Shown: in pieces, positions 1 through 12,071 of the stretch
Layout: every line of letters begins with the position of its first letter
How positions within the stretch are numbered: the stretch's first letter is position 1
Source of the DNA: Plumapathes pennacea
Lineage: Eukaryota > Cnidaria > Anthozoa > Antipatharia > Myriopathidae
Length of the DNA stretch: 64,000 nucleotides
Reading direction: 5' to 3'
NCBI GenBank assembly: GCA_964036295.1
Contig: OZ038467.1
Coordinates: 11,743,670 to 11,807,669, forward strand
Notes under the pieces: generated by a model
What the model saw: only the letters and a program-made list of their open reading frames with translations
Told to the model about the DNA's origin: nothing
The model's database searches: none
Program-made: the position numbers and the translations under genes

Positions 1-2132
1 GCTACTGTATTGTGAAACAGAACATGAAGTCCCTGTCGATACCCAAAAATGTTGTTGTCTTGTGTTGTTTTTCGAACCAGGGCACTCCACTGTCATACGG
101 CACATATAGTCCTAATCGAAATCAAAAAGTGTTTGCTTTTGTAATGTGCTTCAAGCTAGGGCTACTCTACTGTGATGAGGCGCATGTAATCCTTCTAGAT
201 GTTCAAGGATGAGCAGTTTTTTTTACTAGGCTTTAAGCTGGGGCTTTTCTACTGTAATGCAACGCATTTAGTCCTTGTTGATGTTCAAGAATGAGTGGCG
301 CTGTGTTGTGCTTCAAACTAAAGCTTACTCTACTGCGGTGTGGCGAATGAAGTCCTCGTCGACGCGGAAAGATGTGATCTTGTGTTATGCTTCAAACCAG
401 GGCTCCTCTATTGTAATACGGAACATGTAGTCCACATCGATACCCAAAATTGTTGTTGCTAGGTGTTGTTTTTCGAGCCAGGGCACTTTACTGTGCTGCG
501 GTGCATGTAATCCTTATCAAAATCAAAAGGTAATTGTTCTTGTATTGTGCTTCAAGATGGGGCTACTCTACTGCGTTGAGACGCACGTATAGTCCTCGTC
601 AATGTTCAAAGATGAGCCGTTTTCTACTAGGCTTCAAACCAGGGCTTTTCTACTGCGCTACGGCGCATGCAGTACTCGTCCTGTCATTGTGCAAGAATGT
701 GAGGTGTTGTATTATGCTTCAGCCTTAGGCTACTATGCTGCGATGCGGCGCATGTAGTCCCAGTGGATTGATGCCGAAATATGTGTTGTCTTGTTATGCT
801 TTAGACCAGGTCTACACATGTAGTCGTCGTCGACGTGGAAAGGTGTGGTGTTGTGTTTTGCTTCAAGCCAGGAATAATCTACTGCGATGGACGCACTTGG
901 TCCTGGTCGATATTCAAAATTGTGCGATCTTGGATTGTGCTTCAAGCCACGGTTACTATACTGCAATAATATTCTTGTTGATATTCAAAGATGAGCGGTG
1001 TTCTACTAGGCTTCAAACTAGGGCTTTTCCACTGCAATGCTGCGCATTTAGTCCTTGTCGATGTTCAAATATGTGCGGTGTTGTGTTACGCTTCAGACTA
1101 AAGCTACTCTGCTGCAAAGCGGCGCATGTAGTTCTTGTCGACGCGGAAAGGTGTGGTCTTGTGTTGTGCTTCAAACCAGGGCTACTCTATTGTGAAACAG
1201 AGCATGAAGTCCCTGTCAATACCCAAAAATGTTGTTGCCGTGTGTTGTTCTTGGAGACAGGGCACTCTACTATGATGCACATGTAGTCCTTGTCGAAATT
1301 AAAATGTGTGAGTTCTTGTATTGTGCTTCAAGCTAGGAATACTCTACTGTGATGAGGCGAATGTAGTCCTTGTTGATGTTCAAAGGTAAGCGGTCTTTTA
1401 CTAGGCTTCAAACCAGGGCTTTTCTACTGCAATTCTGCGCATGTAGTCCTTGTCGATGTTCAAAGATAAGCTGTTTAATACTAAGCTTCAAACCAGAGCT
1501 TTTCTACTGCAATACGGTGCTTGTAGTCCTCATGGAAATTATAAGGTGTGTGCTCTTATATCGTGCTTCTAGTCAGGTCTACTCTTCTGCGATGCGGCGC
1601 ATGCAGTCCACGTGTCGATATTCAATATGGAGCAGTTTTGTACTAGGCTTCAAGCTAGAGCTTTTCTACTGCAATGCAGCGCAATTAGCCCTTGTCTATG
1701 TTCAAGAATGTGCAGTATTGTGTTATGCTTTATGCCGGGGCTACTTGAGTGCAATGCGGTGCATGTACCTCTCGTAGACGCAGAAAGATGTAGTCTTCGT
1801 CGACGCGGAATGGTGTAATCTGGTGTTATGCTTCAAACCAGGGCCAGTCTATTGTGATACGAAACATGTAGTCCTTGTCGATACCTAAAAACGTTGTTGC
1901 CTTGTGTTGTTTTTCGAGCCAGGGCTACTCTACTGTGATGAGGTGAATGTAGTCCTCGTCGATTATTAAAGACGAGCGGTCTTCTACTAGGTTCCAAGCC
2001 AGGGTTTTTCTATTGCGATGCCGCGCTTGTAGTCTAGGGCTACTATGTTGTGACGCGGTGTATTTAGTCCTCGTCGATATTTAAAGGTGTGTGTTCTTGT
2101 ATTGTACTTTAAGCCAGGCCTACTCTACTGCA
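1..2132. repeat. ~80-bp satellite array 1
   Basis: Head-to-tail copies of a degenerate unit of about 80 bp. Landmarks repeat in order: 'ctactctactgcgatgcggc', 'gcatgtagtcctcgtcgat', a variable 10-bp block, then 'tgtgttatgcttcaagcca'. The variable block sorts monomers into types: 'gacgcggaaag' (D), 'acccaaaaatg' (A), 'aaatcaaaaag' (B) and 'gttcaaagatgagc' (C). D, A, B and C follow one another at 361, 441, 521 and 605 and again near 1140-1390, a higher-order pattern. The array continues from before the window. ORFs here are chance products, because 80 bp is not a multiple of three. Confidence 0.93.
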
Positions 2133-4060
2133 AGGGATTAAGACTTGACCTAAATATTACGCGCAACGGGCACTAAAACTCGGCCGCAGAGTATTTGAAT
2201 ACAATTGTAAAATAATGATACCTATACTGAGCTACAAATCTCCCCGAGCATGAAACCAAACTTCTAATTATACGGGTTTCGAACTTAGAAATTCTGATCG
2301 CCAAGTTTCAAAACCTAACGTGTTTGATTCTTGAGGTTGTTTCCGTCTTTCAGGCTTTTTCGTTAGTACCGAACTTTAGCTCATTTATCATTTCGAATTG
2401 CCTGACCTAGAACATAACTCTGAAATATCGTTGTATCGTATTAAGTGCAAATCCTGTCACGGTTGACTCTGTTAACTCTGGACTTGTTATGGCGTTGAAA
2501 GAAGTCTTTTCAGATTTAGATATCGTACAAAATAAAATACAGCTAAAGATCTTGACTTGGTTTTCCAAAAAAGTTGATGATCAATCTTCTCAAAACCACT
2601 ACATTTAATTGCTATGACACTGAAGAGTGTTAAAGTGTTGTCAAAGTTGAGCATTTTTTCAACCATTTGGGCTTTACAAAAGTTCGGCGAGAAATGTAAA
2701 TAGTATTAAAACTCTCTGAATCACAACTTTCAGGCAGTATCTAAAAATATCCATTGGTTTTGAAGTTGCTCATGTGAAGACTGTAACACTTACGTTCTTA
2801 TCGGGCTTTGAAGAACTGGGTCCTGGCTGCAATTTCAAAATGTCAATGTATATCAGTTGCTGCCTGTTTTCTTTCCATAGTCTCAAAGCCAATCTCACCG
2901 CTACGACGTTGTGCTGCAAGCGAAGGAAATGTGTACTCAGTAACCGTGTCCCGATTACCCTTTGACTGCCTAAAAATCGAGGTTTGCTGTCGAACATGCT
3001 GCGAACTAAAAATACGCCCCGCAAAATGCATCTTCACTCCAAATTGCTATCCACTATTATTAAGTATACTCCAAGGCCCCTACATGTACCCAAAAGGACA
3101 ATCCGTTGTGAGCCTATTTCAATTCTCAAATACCCTGGAAATCACATCAACAATCCTCACTCCCAAGAGTGACCAACTGCAATTTTTCTTCTTTAGTTTC
3201 TCACCAGTAATAACATCATACAGAAAGGAGAACATGGGTTTTAAAACTTTCTCAGGTGAAAGATGACTGAAATATCAATTCTCGTTACATCACTCTAACA
3301 GTCCTAAAAGATTGGGAGAATATGTATTTTAAGTTCTGGAGTGGTAACTCTACCCAGAGAAAACCAGACAACTGTCTACCGGGGAAAACCCGTTACGTTT
3401 ATTGCTTAGCAAATAATGCTATTTAGTATATACCACACAAGTGAATAATGCTTTTCGCGCGCTCTGATTGGCTCCTCAATCTCGGAATATCAAGTACTAT
3501 TCACCTCCCGGCGGCTTCCGGTAAAACAGAATGGCGCGCGAGCCCAATTTTTGCTCATTTTTGTCGGAAATAAAATAGCTATTTGGGAGTTGGCTATTAA
3601 ACTTGTGTGGTATATACTAAAACAATTATTCGCCTCAGTGTCGGTGAACTCGGCGAATAATTGTTAAATACTCAGTCATACTAACCCTGTGCCTCCCAAC
3701 CCCTCCCCCCCCCCCCCCCCCACCCCACCCCTTGAATGTCGGAAAGCAAACAACTAACACATATCTAAGTACAGTCAAAGCCCTGAAACTTGAAAAATAC
3801 GGACAGTTCTCTTGGTCCAGGCAAAATTCGCATACAACTTCTAATTTAAAAAAACCTCAATAATACGGACAAAAGACACTAAAACTCGGCCGCAGAGAGT
3901 TTGTTGATACCAATGCTGAAATAGAAATCTCCCCGAGCGTTATGAAACCAAAATCTTAAAGTGAGTTTCGAACTTCGAAGCTCTGATCGCGGAGTGTTGA
4001 ATCCCGTCATATTTCATTTTTGGCTGAGAAACACAATCATATACTCAACCAACTATCATA
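2133..4060. other. upstream-flank module, copy 1 (non-coding)
   Basis: Sequence with no supported gene that abuts the satellite. It is nearly identical to 12072-13655 plus 14034-14100. Parts recur at 26800-27900 upstream of the intact TPR-CHAT gene and, for the 2135-2700 part, at 43357-43989 and 51411-52038. It holds a long C run at about 3703-3731, matched by C runs at about 13390 and 27440. The short ORFs at 2770-3270 are not preserved in frame between copies, so I read it as duplicated intergenic DNA. It carries one small element (3423-3667). Confidence 0.8.
3423..3667. mobile_element. short non-autonomous element with double-hairpin layout
   Basis: A 245-bp insertion defined against the empty site in the duplicate copy (about 13358-13372, 'gctatatactcagtcat'). 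The first 20 bp (3423-3442) are the exact reverse complement of 3601-3620. A second hairpin, 'aacaattattcgcc' with 'ggcgaataattgtt', fills 3621-3665 and the element ends TTGTTAA. No clear target duplication is visible. A shorter copy with the same two ends lies at 25471-25577. No coding capacity; the superfamily is not assigned. Confidence 0.8.
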
Positions 4061-4555
4061 AATTACTCAGAACACTTGCAGATTTGTATGCAGTGATTTG
4101 ACAGTGGTTGAAATGAATTGCGTAGAAAATAAAATGCAAAAATCAGAGTGAACACCTTTACTGACAGATCAAAGTGAACAAGAGACAATACTAAGTAACG
4201 GTCGTAAAGGGTCCTCTGCATCACAAACACAGCATGCAAATATAAATTTAATTCTGACAAATGCACGGCTGAGTGAATTGATGAGTGCTAGAGAAAAAGA
4301 TAGTTTGAGTGACTAAGAAGGTAAATGTGAATAAATGATTGAATGAGTTAGGCTCAACAACGCTGAGTGAGTAAGGCAGCAAACAAACAGTAGGAGAAGG
4401 AGACAGCATGTAACAGAACAAGTACAGTGAGCAGATAGATGCAGGTGGGTGCAGTGGGGAAGGGAGGAGGAATGAATGAAGGAATGGAAGTGAATAGGCA
4501 AATCAGAAGGACACACAGAGATTGAGTGGAACACAGAAGCGGAGCTTCCAACCTA
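4061..4555. other. unique spacer, no gene seen
   Basis: Purine-rich single-copy-looking DNA between flank copy 1 and satellite array 2. The small ORFs on the minus strand are low-complexity Ser/His/Leu-rich readings of this purine-rich stretch and have no recognisable domain. Confidence 0.5.
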
Positions 4556-7500
4556 GATTTCGAACCAGGGCTTTTCAACTACGATGCGGCGCATTTAGCC
4601 GTCATCGAAATTAAAAGGTGTGTGCTCTTATATCGTCCTTCAAACCAGAGCTACTCTACTGCGATGCGGCGTGGCTCCTCTACTGTGATACGGAACATAG
4701 TATTTCTTGTCGATACACAAAAATGTTGTTGCCTTTTGTTGTTTTTTTTTTTTTCGGGCCAGGGCACTCTACTGTGATGCGGTGCATGTAGTCTTCATCA
4801 AAATCAAAAGGTGACTGTTCTTGTATTGTGCTACAAGCCAGGGCTATTTTACTGCGATGAGACGCATGTATAGTCCTTGTTGTTTAAAGATGAACCGTCT
4901 TCTATTAGGCTTCAAACCAGGGCTTTCCTACTGCGATGTGGGCAATGCAGTCCTTGCCGATGTTTAAGGATGTGTGGTGTTGTATTGTGCTTCAGCCTTG
5001 GGCTACTCTGCTGCGATGTGGTGCATGTAGTACTAGTGGATTGATGCTGAAATATGTGTTGTCTTGTTATGCTTAAGGCCAGGGCGCATGCAAAGCTCGT
5101 CGACGTGGAAAGCTGCAGTCTTGTGTTCTTCTTCAACCCAGGTAAATTCTACTGCGATGCGGCGCACTTGGTCATAGTCGATATTCAAAATTGTGCGATC
5201 TTGGATTATGTTTCAGGGCTACCATAATGCGACGTGGCGCATGCATTCCTTGTCGATGATCAGAGATGCGGCGTACGTAGTCCTAGTCAACATTCAAAAA
5301 CATGCGGTCTTGGGTTATGCTTCAATACAGAACTTCTCTACTGCAATGTGGCGCATGTATTCTTCATTCAAAATGGAGCAGTTTTGTACTAGGCTTCTAG
5401 TCAGCACTTTTCTACTGCGATGCCGCGCATGTAGTCCTCATCGACGTGAAAAGGTGTGGTCTTGTTTTCTGCTTCAGGCCATGGCTACTTTTCTGCGATG
5501 AGGCGCATGTAATCCTCGTTGATATCGAAAGATCAGCTGTCCTCTGCTAGGCTTCCAGCCAGGGGTTTTTTACTGCGATGCAGCGCACTTAGACCTTGTC
5601 GATGTTCAAGGATGTGCGGTGTTGCGGTGTTGTGTTATGCTTCAAGCTAAAGTTACTCTGCTGCAAAGCGGTGCATCTACGTCTCACCAACGCGGAAAAA
5701 TGTGGTCTTGTGTTCACTTTCAAGCCAGGGCTAAAACATGTAGACTCTGTCGACGCGGAATAGCGAAATTTTGTGTTATGCTTCAAACCAGCGCTCCTGC
5801 ATTGTGATACAAAACACGAAGTCCCTGTCGATACCCAAAAACGTTGTGGTCATGTGTTGTTTCTCGAACCAGGGAACTTTACTGTGATGCGGCGCATGTA
5901 GTCCTAGTGGATTGATGCTGATATACGTGTCTTGTTAAGCTTAAGGCCAGGGCGCATGCAGAGCTCGTCGACGTGGAAAGGTGTTTTGTTGTGTTTTGCT
6001 TCAAGCCAGAAATATTCTATTGCGATGCGGCCCACTTGGTCCTGGTCGATATCCAAAATTGTGCGATCTTGGATTATGCTTCAGGCCAAAGCTACTGTAC
6101 TGCGACATGGCGCATGCAGTCTTTGTCGATGTTAAAAGATGCGGCGTAAGCAGTTTTGGTCAAAATTCAAAATTGTGCGGTCTTAGTTTATGCTTCAATC
6201 CAGGGCTCCTCCAGTGCGATGTGGCGCATTTAGTCCACGTCGATATTCGAAAAGACGCAGTTTTGTACTAGGCTTTAAACCGGGACTTTCGTACTGCGAT
6301 GCGGCGCATGTAGTCCTCGTCGATGTTCAATGATGTACGATGTGTTATGTTTCGGGTTGGGGCTACTCTGCTACGATGCGGCGCATGTACTTCTCGTCGA
6401 CGCGGAAAGGTGTGGTCTTGTGTTATATCTTCAAACCAGGGCTACTCTAATGTGATACGGAATATATGTAGTCCTTGTCAATATACAAAAAATATTTTGT
6501 CAAGTGTTATTTTTTTCAAAGCAGGGCAGTCTACTGTGCTGCTGTTCATGTAGTTCTCATCGAAGTTAAAAAGTGTGTGCTCTTGTAATGTGCTTCAAGC
6601 ACGCTACTGTAATTAGGCCCATGTAGTCTTCGTCGACGCGGAAAGGTGTGGTCTTGTGTTATACCTTCAAACCAGGGCTGCTTTACTGTGATACGGAACA
6701 TGCAGTCCTTGTCAATATACTAAAAAATATTGTTGTCATGTGCTGTCGCATGTAATCCTCATCGAAAATAAATGGTGTGTCCCTCTATTGTGCTTCAAGT
6801 CAGGGCTACTCTAAATCAAACAGGCGCATGTAGTCCTTGTCGATGTTCAAAAGATGAGCAGTTTTGTAACTAGGCTTCAATCCAGGGCTTTTCTGCTGCG
6901 ATGCGGCGCATGCAGTCCTTGTCGATCTTCAAGGATGTGTGGTGTTGTATTGTGCGTCAGCCTTGGGCTACTCTGCTGCGATGCGGCGAATGTAGTCCTA
7001 GTGGATTGATGTTGAAATATGTGTTGTGTTGTTATGCTTTAGGCCAGGGTTACACATGTAGTCCTCGTCGACGTGGAAAGGCGTAGTCTCGTCGAAGTTC
7101 AGTGATGTACAGTGTTGTGTTACGCTCCAGGTTAGGGCTACTATGTTGTGATGCGGCGCATGCAGTCCTTCTCGATGTTTAATGATGTGCGGTGTTGCGT
7201 TATGCTTCAGGCTAAGGCTACTCTGCTGCGATGCGGCGCATGCAGTCCTTGTCGACGCGGAAAGGTGTGGTCTTGTGTTCTGCTTTAATGCCAGGACGTA
7301 GTCCTGGTTGATATTTAAAGTTGTGCGGTCTTGGGTTATGCTTCAAGTCAAGGCTACTATACTGCGATGAGAAGCATGTAATCCTAGTTGTTATTCAAAG
7401 ATGAGCGGTCTTCTACTAGTCTACAAGCTACGGCTTTTTCACTGCGGTACCGCGCATTTACTCTACTGTGATGTTGCGCTTATAGTCCTAATCAAAATCA

Positions 7501-10500
7501 GAAAGTGTTTGCTCTTGTGATATCCTTCAAGCCAGGGCTACTATACTGCGATGTGGCGAATATATTCCCTGTCGATGTTCAAAGATGAGCAGTTTTGTAC
7601 CAGGCTTCTAGCCAGATGTTCAAGAATGTGCGGTGTTGTGTTTTGCTTTAGGCTAGGGCTACTACACTGCGGTACAGCGCACAAAGTCCTCGTCGACGCG
7701 GAATGATGTAATCTTGTGTTATGCTTCAAACCAGGGCTCCTCTATTGTGACACGGAACATGTAGTCCTTGTCGATACCCAAATATGTTGTTGCAAGGTTT
7801 TGTTTTCGAGCCAGGACACTCTACTGTGATGCGGCGCATGAAGTCCTCATCGAAATGAAAATGTGTGTGTTCTTGTATTGTGCTTCCAGCCAAGGCTACT
7901 CTACTGCATTGAGGTAAATGCAGTCCTTGTCGATGTTCAAAGGTGAGTGGTATATGTTACTAGGTCTGAAACCAGGGCTTTTCTACTGCGATTTTGCGCA
8001 TGTAGTCCTCGTCGATGTTTAAAGATGAGCTGTCTTTTTATACTAAGCTTTAAGCCAGGGCTACTCTACTGCGATGCGGCGCATGTAGTCCTCTTGGACG
8101 CGGAAAAGTGTGGTCTTGTGTTATACCTTCAAACCAGGGCTACTTTACTGTGATACGGAACATGTAGTCCTTGTCAATATACAAAAAACATTGTTGTCAT
8201 GTGTTGTCGCATGTAATCCTCATCGAAAATAAATGGTGTGTCCCTGTATTGTGCTTCAAGTCAGGGCTACTCTAAATAAAACAGGCGCATGTAGTCTTTG
8301 TCGATGTTCAAAAATGAGCAGTTTTGTAAGTAGGCTTCAAACCAGGGATTGCAGTCCTTGTCGATCTTCAAGGATGTGTGGTGTTGTATTGTGCGTCAGC
8401 CTTGGGCTACTCTGCTGCGATGCGGCGAATGTAGTCCTAGTGGATTGATGTTGAAATATTTGTTGTCTTCTTATGCTTTAGGCCAGGGTTACACATGTAG
8501 TCCTCGTCGACGTGGAAAGGCGTAGTCTTTTGTTTTGCTTCAATTAGCCAGGAATATTCTACTGCGATGCGGCGCACTTGGTCTTGGTCGATATCCAAAA
8601 TTGTGCAATCTTGTATTATGCTTCAGGGCTACTCTGCTGGGATGCCGCGCATGCAGTCCTTGTCGATGTTCAAAGATGCAGCGTACGTAGTCCTGGTCGA
8701 CATACTACGGTCTTGGGTTATGCTTCAATCCAGGGCTCCTCTACTGCGATGTGGCGCATGTAGGCCACGTGTCGATATTTAAAATGCAGCAGTTTTGTAC
8801 TAGGCTTCTAGCCAAGGCTTTTCTACTGCGATGACGCGCTTGTAGTCCTCGTCGCTGTTCAATGATGTAAGTTGTTTATGTTATGCTTCAGCCTAGGGCT
8901 ACTCTGCTGCGATGCGGCGCATGGATTGATACTAAAATGTGTGATCTTGTTTTACACCTTTAAGCCATGGCTACACGTGTAGTCCTCGTCGACGTGGAAA
9001 GGTGTAGCCTTGTGTTTTGCTTCAAGCCAGGGATATTCTACTGCGATGCGGCGCACTTGGTCTTGGTCGATGTTCAAAATTGTGCGATCTTGGATTATGC
9101 TCCAGGCAACAACTACTCTACTGGGATGCGGCGCATGCAGTCTTTGTCGATGTTCAAAAATGCGGCATACGTAGTCCCGTTCAAAATTCAAAACTATGCG
9201 TTCTTGGGTTATGCTTCAATCCAGAGCTACTCTACTGCGATGTGGAGCATGTAATCTTCGTATCGATATTCAAAAAGGAGCAGTTTTGTACAAGGCTTCT
9301 AGTCAGGGCTTTTCTACTGCAATGCCACGCATGTAGTCCTCGCCGATGTTCAATGATGTACGGTGTTCCGTTAAGTTTCAGATTAGGGCTACTCTGAAGC
9401 GATGTGGGGCAAGTAGTCCTGGTCGATATTCAAAATTGTGCGGTCTTGGATTATGCTTTTAGCCACGGCTACTATACTGCTATGAGATGCATGTTATCCT
9501 CCTTGGTACTCAAATATTAGCCCTCAAACCAAAGCTTTTCTACTGCGATGCAGCGCATTTAGGCCTTGTCGATGTTTAAGAATGTGCGGTATTATGTTAT
9601 GCTTTAAGCCGGGGCTACCCTACTGCAATGCGTTGCGTGTAGTCCTCGTCGACGCATAAAGATGAGGTTTTCGGCTAGACCTTCAATCCAGAGCTACAAA
9701 TATAGTCTTCCTCAACGCGGAATGGTGTGATCTTGTGTTATGCTTCAAACCAGGGCTACTCTACTGTAATACGGAAGATTAAGTCCCTGTCGATACACAA
9801 AAATATTGTTGTCATGTGTTGTTTTTTGAACCAGATCAGTCTACTGTGATGCGGCGCATGTTGTCCTTATCAAAATTAATTGCTGTGTGTTCCTGTACTG
9901 TGCTTCAAGCCAGGTCTACTTTACTGCGATGAGGCGAATGTAGTCCTCGTCGATGTTCAAGAACAAGTGTACAAAACAACGAGTTGTTTTGTACTAAGCT
10001 TTAAACTAGGGCTAACTACTGCGATGCGGCGCATGCAGTCCTCATGGAAATTAAAAGGTGTGTCCTTATATATCGTGTTTCAAGCCAGGTCTCCCTACTG
10101 CGATGCGGTGGCTTATTGTGCTTCAGTCTTAGACTACTCTGCTGCATGTAGTCCAAGTGAATTGATGTTGAAATATGTGTTGTGTTGTTATGCTTTAGGC
10201 CAGGGTTACACATGTAGTCCTCGTTAACGTGGAAGGGTGTAGTCTTGTGTTTTGCTTCAAGCAAGGGATATTCTACTGCGATGCGGCGCACTTGGTCTTG
10301 GTCGATATTCAAAATTGTGCCATATTGGATTATACTTCAGAGCTGCTCTACTGGAATGCGGCGCATGCAGTCCTTGTCGATGTTCAAAGATGCGACGTAC
10401 GTAGTCCTGGTCGACATTCAAAACTATGCGGTCTTGGGTTATGCTTTAAGCTAAGATTCTTCCACTGCGATGTGGTGCATGTAATCCACGTGTCGACATT

Positions 10501-12071
10501 CAAAAAGGAGCAGTTTTTTATTAGGCTTCAAGCAAGGGCTTTTGGTCAATATTCAAATTTGTGCGGTCTTAGATTATGCTTCAAAGCATGGCTACTATAC
10601 TGGGATGAGGCGCATAAAATCGTCGTTGCTATTCAAGGATGAGCAGTCTTCTACTAGGCTTTAAGCTAGAGCTTTTCTACTGCAGTGCAGTGTATTTAGT
10701 CCTCGTCGATGTTCAAGATTGTGCGATGTTGTGTTATGCTTTAAGCCGGGGCTACTCTACTGCACTGCGACGCATGTACTTCTCATCGACGCGGAATAGC
10801 GTAGTCTTGTGTTATACCTTCAAGCGAGAGCTACACATGTAGTCTTTGTCGACGCGGAATGGCGTAATCTTGTGTTATGCTTCAAGCCAGGGCTACTGTA
10901 TTGTGAAACAGGACATCAAGTCCCTGTCGATACCCAAAAATGTTGTTGTCTTGTGTTGTTTTTCGAACCAGGGCACTCCACTGTCATACGGCACATATAG
11001 TCCTAATCGAAATCAAAAAGTGTTTGCTTTTGTAATGTGCTTCAAGCTAGGGCTACTCTACTGTGATGAGGCGCATGTAATCCTTGTCGATGTTCAAGGA
11101 TGAGCAGTTTGGTTTACTAGGCTTTAAGCTGGGGCTTTTCTACTGTAATGCAGCGCATTTAGTCCTTGTTGATGTTCAAGAATGAGTGACGCTGTGTTGT
11201 GCTTCAAACTAAAGCTTACTCTACTGCGGTGCGGCGAATGAAGCCCTCGTCGACGCGGAAAGATGTGATCTTGTGTTATGCTTCAAACCAGGGTTCCTCT
11301 GTTGTAATACGGAACATGTAGTCCACATCGATACCCAAAAATGTTGTTGCTAGGTGTTGTTTTACGAGCCAGGGCACTTTACTGTGCTGCGGTGCATGTA
11401 ATCCTTATCAAAATGAAAAGGTAATTGTTCTTGTATTCTGCTTCAAGATGGGGCTACTCTACTACGTTGAGACGCACGTATAGTCCTCGTCAGTGTTCAA
11501 AGATGAGCCGTTTTCTACTAGGCTTCAAACCAGGGCTGTTCTACTGCGCTACGGCGCATGCAGTACCCGTCCTGTCATTGTGCAAGGATGTGAGGTGTTG
11601 TATTATGCTTCATTCAAGCATTTAGTCCTTGTCAATGTTCAAGAATGTGCAGTGTTGTGTTATGCTTTATGCCGGGGCTACTTGAGTGCGATGCGGTGCA
11701 TGTACCTCTCGTAGACGCAGAAAGATGTAGTCTTCGTCGACGCGGAATGGTGTAATCTGGTGTTATGCTTCAAACCAGGGCTACTCTATTGTGATACGAA
11801 ACATGTAGTCCTTGTCGATACCTAAAAACGTTGTTGCCTTGTGTTGTTTTTCGAGCCAGGGCTACTCTACTGTGATGGGGCGAATGTAGTCCTCGTCGAT
11901 TATTAAAGACGAGCGGTCTTCTACTAGGTTCCAAGCCAGGGTTTTTCTATTGCGATGCCGCGCTTGTAGTCTAGGGCTACTATGTTGTGACGCGGTGTAT
12001 TTAGTCCTCGTCGATATTTAAAGGTGTGTGTTCTTGTATTGTACTTTAAGCCAGGCCTACTCTACTGCAAG
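4556..12071. repeat. ~80-bp satellite array 2 (7.5 kb)
   Basis: Same satellite family as 1-2132, about 90 monomers with many single-base differences and small indels. Higher-order copies are visible: about 6660-7090 is close to about 8125-8530, and the block 'cgcacttggtcctggtcgat' recurs near 5168, 6030, 8573, 9052 and 10287. The 'acccaaa' monomer type follows the 'gacgcggaa' type throughout. No gene is supported inside the array. Confidence 0.93.

Noticed and set aside
2770..3266. Overlapping ORFs in the flank module, repeated at 12849-13206 and 26972-27169
   Set aside because: Frame differs among copies because of small indels; best read as intergenic DNA duplicated with the flank.
1..12071. 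Many 60-180-residue ORFs in the 80-bp satellite
   Set aside because: The repeat length is not a multiple of three and the frames are not conserved between monomers or arrays.
1..12071. CRISPR-like direct repeats with spacers
   Set aside because: Repeats are contiguous, degenerate, about 80 bp, and in a eukaryotic setting; no constant-repeat/variable-spacer pattern.
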